Origin: Roseateles sp049532965
GTDB taxonomy: Bacteria > Pseudomonadota > Gammaproteobacteria > Burkholderiales > Burkholderiaceae_C
Assembly (NCBI RefSeq): GCF_049532965.1
Contig: NZ_CP186694.1
Coordinates: 5,580,001 to 5,644,000 of the forward strand
Direction of reading: 5' to 3'
DNA: 64,000 nucleotides
Part shown: positions 61,109-64,000 of the stretch, piece by piece
How the letters are laid out: each line of letters starts with the position of its first letter
Position numbering within the stretch: the first letter of the stretch is position 1
Position numbers and translations under genes: made by a program
The notes under the pieces: model-generated
The model's input: only the letters and a program-made list of their open reading frames with translations
Databases searched by the model: none
What the model was told of the DNA's origin: nothing

Positions 61109-62125
61109 TCAGGAAAGCGGAACGACCTCGTCGCCCGCCCCGGCCCCGCAGTCCGGTGGCAGCGGGTTCCAACCGCGGCGGATGACGACCTCGCGTCCGG
61201 CTGCGCAGAACTCGATGCGTTGCGCGTTCGGCACCTGCCGATGCGCGAAGGCTTCCAGCGCGGAGGGCGTCGATACCCGCAGGCGCATCGCATACAGGTC
61301 GTCGAGCGGGTGATCGTCCGCGTGCACCAGCGGCACGAACTGCGCCGCAAACATGACGGCGTGCGAGGGCACGACGACCGGCGCCGGGTCGTAGCCCAGC
61401 TCGGCAAGCCACGCCTGCGCGCGAGCGCGCGTCGGCGTGTCCGCCGTGTCAGGCGGCGGGTTCGCTGCCGCCTCCGGCGCTGCGGTCGTCGTCCCCATTG
61501 CGTTCTGCGGTGCCCAGGCGAATCCCATCAGTTCGGCCACCCACTGGTTGCAGTTCTGATAGCGCGTGCCGAACGCATAAGCGCTGGCGCTATAGCGAGG
61601 CGACAGCAAGGCCAGCGCCAGACGGTTGTCGAGCGCCCGCGTCGCGAGGCGTGCGCCATCACGATCGGGCAGCGTCACGAGGGAGAGCCGGACCGTCGGC
61701 GTGTTGCCGGCGCTGAGCAGGAAGCCGGCGAGCCCTTGGTCGTACAACCGCGCGCGCGATTCGTCGCACGCGTAATAGAGCTGGCGCACCGACCAGGGGC
61801 CATTGCGGCTGTCCTTCAACGCCAGGCCGCTGTGCGAGTACTGCAGGTGAAAGCGGCTCAGGTCGGTGCCGGAACGGGACACGAGCGCAGCGGAAGCGCC
61901 ACTCGCTTCAAGCACCCGCCGCGCGAGGGCAACGACCTGGAGCTGGCGGTCCTGCTCGGTGGCGCTGACGTCGGCGGCGCGGTCGCAGAAGGCTGCCGCG
62001 CGGGCGGCCGGCGCTCCGGCGATCCCCATGGCGACCATGGCGGCAAGGACCGTGGCGGCGGCAGGCGCCCTCAGTCGCGGGTGGCGGCGGCCCTGAGCGC
62101 GCCGCCCGCGACCGTTGGCGCTCAC
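61109..62125 (-). CDS. DUF2145 exported protein
   Basis: A 338-residue protein with an N-terminal export signal (after a basic start, AAATVLAAMVAMGIAGAPAARAAA). It contains FHLQYSHSGLALKDSRNGPWSVRQLYYACDESRARLYDQGLAGFLL and YQNCNQWVAELMGFAWA, diagnostic for DUF2145. A conserved His (YSHSG) and Cys (QNCNQW) suggest an NlpC/P60-like catalytic pair, an inference. It starts at a GTG that overlaps the previous stop as GTGA. Confidence 0.85.
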   Translation of the reverse strand: MSANGRGRRAQGRRHPRLRAPAAATVLAAMVAMGIAGAPAARAAAFCDRAADVSATEQDRQLQVVALARRVLEASGASAALVSRSGTDLSRFHLQYSHSGLALKDSRNGPWSVRQLYYACDESRARLYDQGLAGFLLSAGNTPTVRLSLVTLPDRDGARLATRALDNRLALALLSPRYSASAYAFGTRYQNCNQWVAELMGFAWAPQNAMGTTTAAPEAAANPPPDTADTPTRARAQAWLAELGYDPAPVVVPSHAVMFAAQFVPLVHADDHPLDDLYAMRLRVSTPSALEAFAHRQVPNAQRIEFCAAGREVVIRRGWNPLPPDCGAGAGDEVVPLS

Positions 62126-62604
62126 AGCGTCACCGGACGGGACTCGAGCTCGCGGTGCCAGTCGTCGCGCAGCGCAAGCAGGAACGCCTGCTGGTTCTCG
62201 GCGCGGGCGAACTCGTAGCCATAGTCCCGCTGCTTGGCGAGCACGCGGTCACCGACGCGCAGTGGCTGGCCGGCGATCGCCTGCTTCGGCACGTACAGGA
62301 AGAACTCGGTGCCGCCCTCGGCGCGGACCGGCTCCAGCCGCAGGCGGGCGGTGTCGGGGCGGCCGGCGGCGTCCTCGACGGCAAGTACCTTGTATTCGCC
62401 TTCGGCGACCTTGCGGTCACGGCTGGAGCTGTCGCTGGATTGGCCGATCGAGTCGGACAGTTGCCGCGAGGACACCGAGCCGGCGCTCGAGGCGGATGTG
62501 ACGATGCTGTCGGCATGAGCCGGCGCGGCGGCGAAACCGGCCACGGCGGCGGCGACGGCCGCGGTGGCATGACTGAGCGAGAAGCGGGAAAGGCTGTGGC
62601 GCAT
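62122..62604 (-). CDS. Periplasmic hypothetical protein partnered with DUF2145
   Basis: A 160-residue protein. A signal peptide (MRHSLSRFSLSHATAAVAAAVAGFAAAPAHA) is followed by a Ser-rich stretch (TSASSAGSVSSRQLSDSIGQSSDSSSRD) and a conserved domain with GEYKVLAVEDAAGRPDTARLRLEP and FFLYVPKQAIAG. It ends in the GTGA overlap with the DUF2145 gene, so they form an operon. The function is unknown. The longer upstream frame lacks signal logic, so the ATG at 62604 is preferred. Confidence 0.78.
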   Translation of the reverse strand: MRHSLSRFSLSHATAAVAAAVAGFAAAPAHADSIVTSASSAGSVSSRQLSDSIGQSSDSSSRDRKVAEGEYKVLAVEDAAGRPDTARLRLEPVRAEGGTEFFLYVPKQAIAGQPLRVGDRVLAKQRDYGYEFARAENQQAFLLALRDDWHRELESRPVTL

Positions 62605-62677
62605 AAGGAATCCGTGTGCAGGTCGATCCGGCCGCGAACGGCAGCCGGACGGCGCAAGCATAGGCGATGCCGTGGGC

Positions 62678-63073
62678 TCACGTGCAAGGGTCGGCGCAGG
62701 TTGCGAACACCTGGCGCGTTGCCTCGAGTTGTTGCTGGACGGTCTGCTCGTCCACCTCCTTCCAAAGGTGATAGTCCGCCGCAACTCGGCAGTCCAGTTC
62801 TTGCCTGAGGAGTTCGGCGAGCGCGCGCGATCGCTCTGCGATGTCCGCGCCGCATCGGTCGTCCGGTGCACTCAGCCGCTGAATCAGCCGGTCGTGCAAT
62901 CCGCCGGGTTCGGTGGCACGGCCCCGGTGTGGGAGCAATCCTTCCCACCGTCGGCATCGGTGATACGCCGCGTAATAAGCACGGGAGATCGCGGAACGAC
63001 GCGAGGCCTCGTCATCGGCGGCAGCGGCTTGGGCATGGGCAAGGCGCCTGAGGTCTTTGGCTTCGATCGACAT
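62678..63073 (-). CDS. HEPN-domain protein
   Basis: A 131-residue helical protein. SAISRAYYAAYHRCRRWEGLLP contains the HEPN helix with R-x6-H (RAYYAAYH), the RNase-type active-site motif. The remainder is helical (DIAERSRALAELLRQELDCR). HEPN proteins are often RNase toxins paired with an antitoxin. The ATG at 63073 follows GAGAG; an ATG at 63091 inside the upstream gene is possible. It lies 7 bp after the gene at 63081-63635, probably its partner. Confidence 0.75.
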   Translation of the reverse strand: MSIEAKDLRRLAHAQAAAADDEASRRSAISRAYYAAYHRCRRWEGLLPHRGRATEPGGLHDRLIQRLSAPDDRCGADIAERSRALAELLRQELDCRVAADYHLWKEVDEQTVQQQLEATRQVFATCADPCT

Positions 63074-63080
63074 GGCTCTC

Positions 63081-63635
63081 TCATTCGTCATCAAATTCTT
63101 CGCCTGGCTCATCCTCGATACCGTCGAACAGCATCGTCGCCAGCCGGCCATGGAACCCGGCCGGCGCGGGCGCGTCGATCGATTCGAAGGTAATGAACAG
63201 GTACCCGCCGATGGATCGGCGCATCTCGCGGTTCAGTTCTGCCGCGCGCTCGGGTGGCGCGTCCACGCTGACGATGACGTCGACGTAACAGTCGTCGCAA
63301 TCGTCATACCAGATCCGGACCTCCAAGGGGCCCCTGCAGATTTGCACGCCGAGCCGCTGCATCGCGCCCCCCGCGTAGCGAAGCGTGGCATAGGCGTCCA
63401 TGCACCGGCGCCGATACCTCCGGAAGTACCGCCTCAACTCCCGCGTCGTTGCCTCTCCGACAGCGGGGTACCTGTTTGACGCCAGGCGCTCCGATGGAAC
63501 GTTGAACAGCGTTTCGGGATGCTTGAGGTGATACACGAACTCCTCAAGCCCCGCGGTCCAGAAATCCAGACGCCGCTCAGGAGGTCCATCGCCGTCTTTC
63601 CTTGGCCCGGGGGTGTCCACCATCACTGCACTCAT
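63081..63635 (-). CDS. Hypothetical protein paired with HEPN gene
   Basis: A 184-residue soluble, acidic-tailed protein. It starts MSAVMVDTPGPRKDGDG after GGAAG. It has LDFWTAGLEEFVYHLKHP, a basic helix (RELRRYFRRYRRRCMDAYATLRY), the strand LEVRIWYDDCDDCYVDVIVSVD and the acidic end DGIEDEPGEEFDDE. It lacks the GSxxxGxxxxxSDxD signature of MNT antitoxins. As first gene before a HEPN gene it may be the antitoxin or substrate-recognition partner. The family is not recognised. Confidence 0.7.
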   Translation of the reverse strand: MSAVMVDTPGPRKDGDGPPERRLDFWTAGLEEFVYHLKHPETLFNVPSERLASNRYPAVGEATTRELRRYFRRYRRRCMDAYATLRYAGGAMQRLGVQICRGPLEVRIWYDDCDDCYVDVIVSVDAPPERAAELNREMRRSIGGYLFITFESIDAPAPAGFHGRLATMLFDGIEDEPGEEFDDE

Positions 63636-63869
63636 CTCACGCTTCCTTTCTCGACTGCAAAGTCATCCCGAATGACCTGCAGTCTCGTCAGGCGCGCCAC
63701 TGAATTCACTCCCTCGGAAGAGCGCTTCGGCGGGGGATACCGGTTCGAGTAGGCCGGTCCCCCGACGCATACAGATGATGGTGGTGGACGTTCGCTGGGG
63801 TCAGTCGTTGCCTCGCGGCCGGCTCCGCTTGTCGTGGGACAACCGTGCCGCGGGCGCTTCAACGCGCCG

Positions 63870-64000
63870 TCAATTGAGTTCCGATGCCGGCACCACCGGC
63901 AGCACCACACTCGACGGCCGCTGCGGGCTGGCATGGATCGTCGTCACGTTGCCATTGGCCTGAAGTTGCAGCGGCGCCGGCCAGATGCCCTGGGCCTGGT
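63870..64000 (-). CDS. C-terminal end of an unidentified protein (truncated by window edge)
   Basis: The last 43 codons of a minus-strand gene entering from the right, ending PSSVVLPVVPASELN at the TGA at 63870-63872. Codon third positions are GC-rich as in the core genes, which supports coding. No family can be assigned from so short a piece. The 234 bp between it and the HEPN partner gene contain no convincing gene. Confidence 0.5.
   Translation of the reverse strand, partial: QAQGIWPAPLQLQANGNVTTIHASPQRPSSVVLPVVPASELN

Noticed and set aside
63632..63934. 100-codon minus-strand frame before the HEPN pair
   Set aside because: Its composition is Arg/Pro/Cys-rich without structure, and it overlaps the better-supported end of another gene at 63870.

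Overview
The window is a high-GC chromosomal segment of a betaproteobacterium, most likely Burkholderiales of the Roseateles/Mitsuaria/Rubrivivax type. This is judged from the conserved order ispE, tRNA-Gln, prs, rplY, pth, from lolB and a TPR lipoprotein-like gene beside ispE, from mutM-mutY and nadK-recN-rapZ-hrcA, and from abundant CCCTCTCCCGC/GCGGGAGAGGG intergenic palindromes. The taxonomy is an inference from gene order and protein style; no rRNA is present.

Layout. 1-6356 (minus strand): a vitamin B12 salvage operon (btuB, cobU, btuF, btuC, btuD, cobB/cbiA) headed by a canonical cobalamin riboswitch. 6373-11510: housekeeping genes on the minus strand (secreted DUF4124-like protein, pth, rplY, prs, tRNA-Gln, ispE with odd insertions, lolB). 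11510-21806: TPR protein, mutM, mutY, a coiled-coil orphan, a small membrane protein, the nadK-recN-rapZ operon and hrcA. 21917-21993: tRNA-Met(CAT), which marks the left side of an accessory region.

22200-34556 is a lower-GC defence-type island. It has a coupled pair of small orphan genes and then one long plus-strand operon: a DUF6088/AbiEi-like regulator with its own palindromic operator, a 5-methylcytosine DNA methyltransferase, three translationally coupled genes (702, 512 and 1840 aa) that look like the DptF/DptG/DptH restriction ATPases of phosphorothioate systems, and a Vsr T:G mismatch endonuclease. No dnd (phosphorothioation) genes are present, so the module seems to be tied to 5mC instead. 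This is the strongest candidate for an undescribed system here.

34854-42991: a small peptide with a textbook double-glycine leader, a secreted orphan and a nucleotidyltransferase. Farther on, separated by an epoxide hydrolase and an amino-acid binding protein, lies a HlyD plus C39-peptidase ABC exporter pair able in principle to cut and export GG-leader peptides. 43420-56898: metabolism and transport (rRNA methyltransferase, two-subunit molybdenum hydroxylase, leuCD-hydrolase operon with divergent LysR, amino-acid permease, EamA exporter, ion channel, metallo-beta-lactamase-fold protein, TerB-like protein). 57062-59682: a GNAT-PIN-GNAT-EVE/ASCH-like fusion coupled to an ASCH gene. 59726-64000: glycerophosphodiesterase, a DUF2145 pair, a HEPN-domain pair and the tail of a truncated gene.

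Two intergenic repeat modules recur in A-B-A arrangement at three places. One copy supplies the last 14 codons and the stop codon of leuD.
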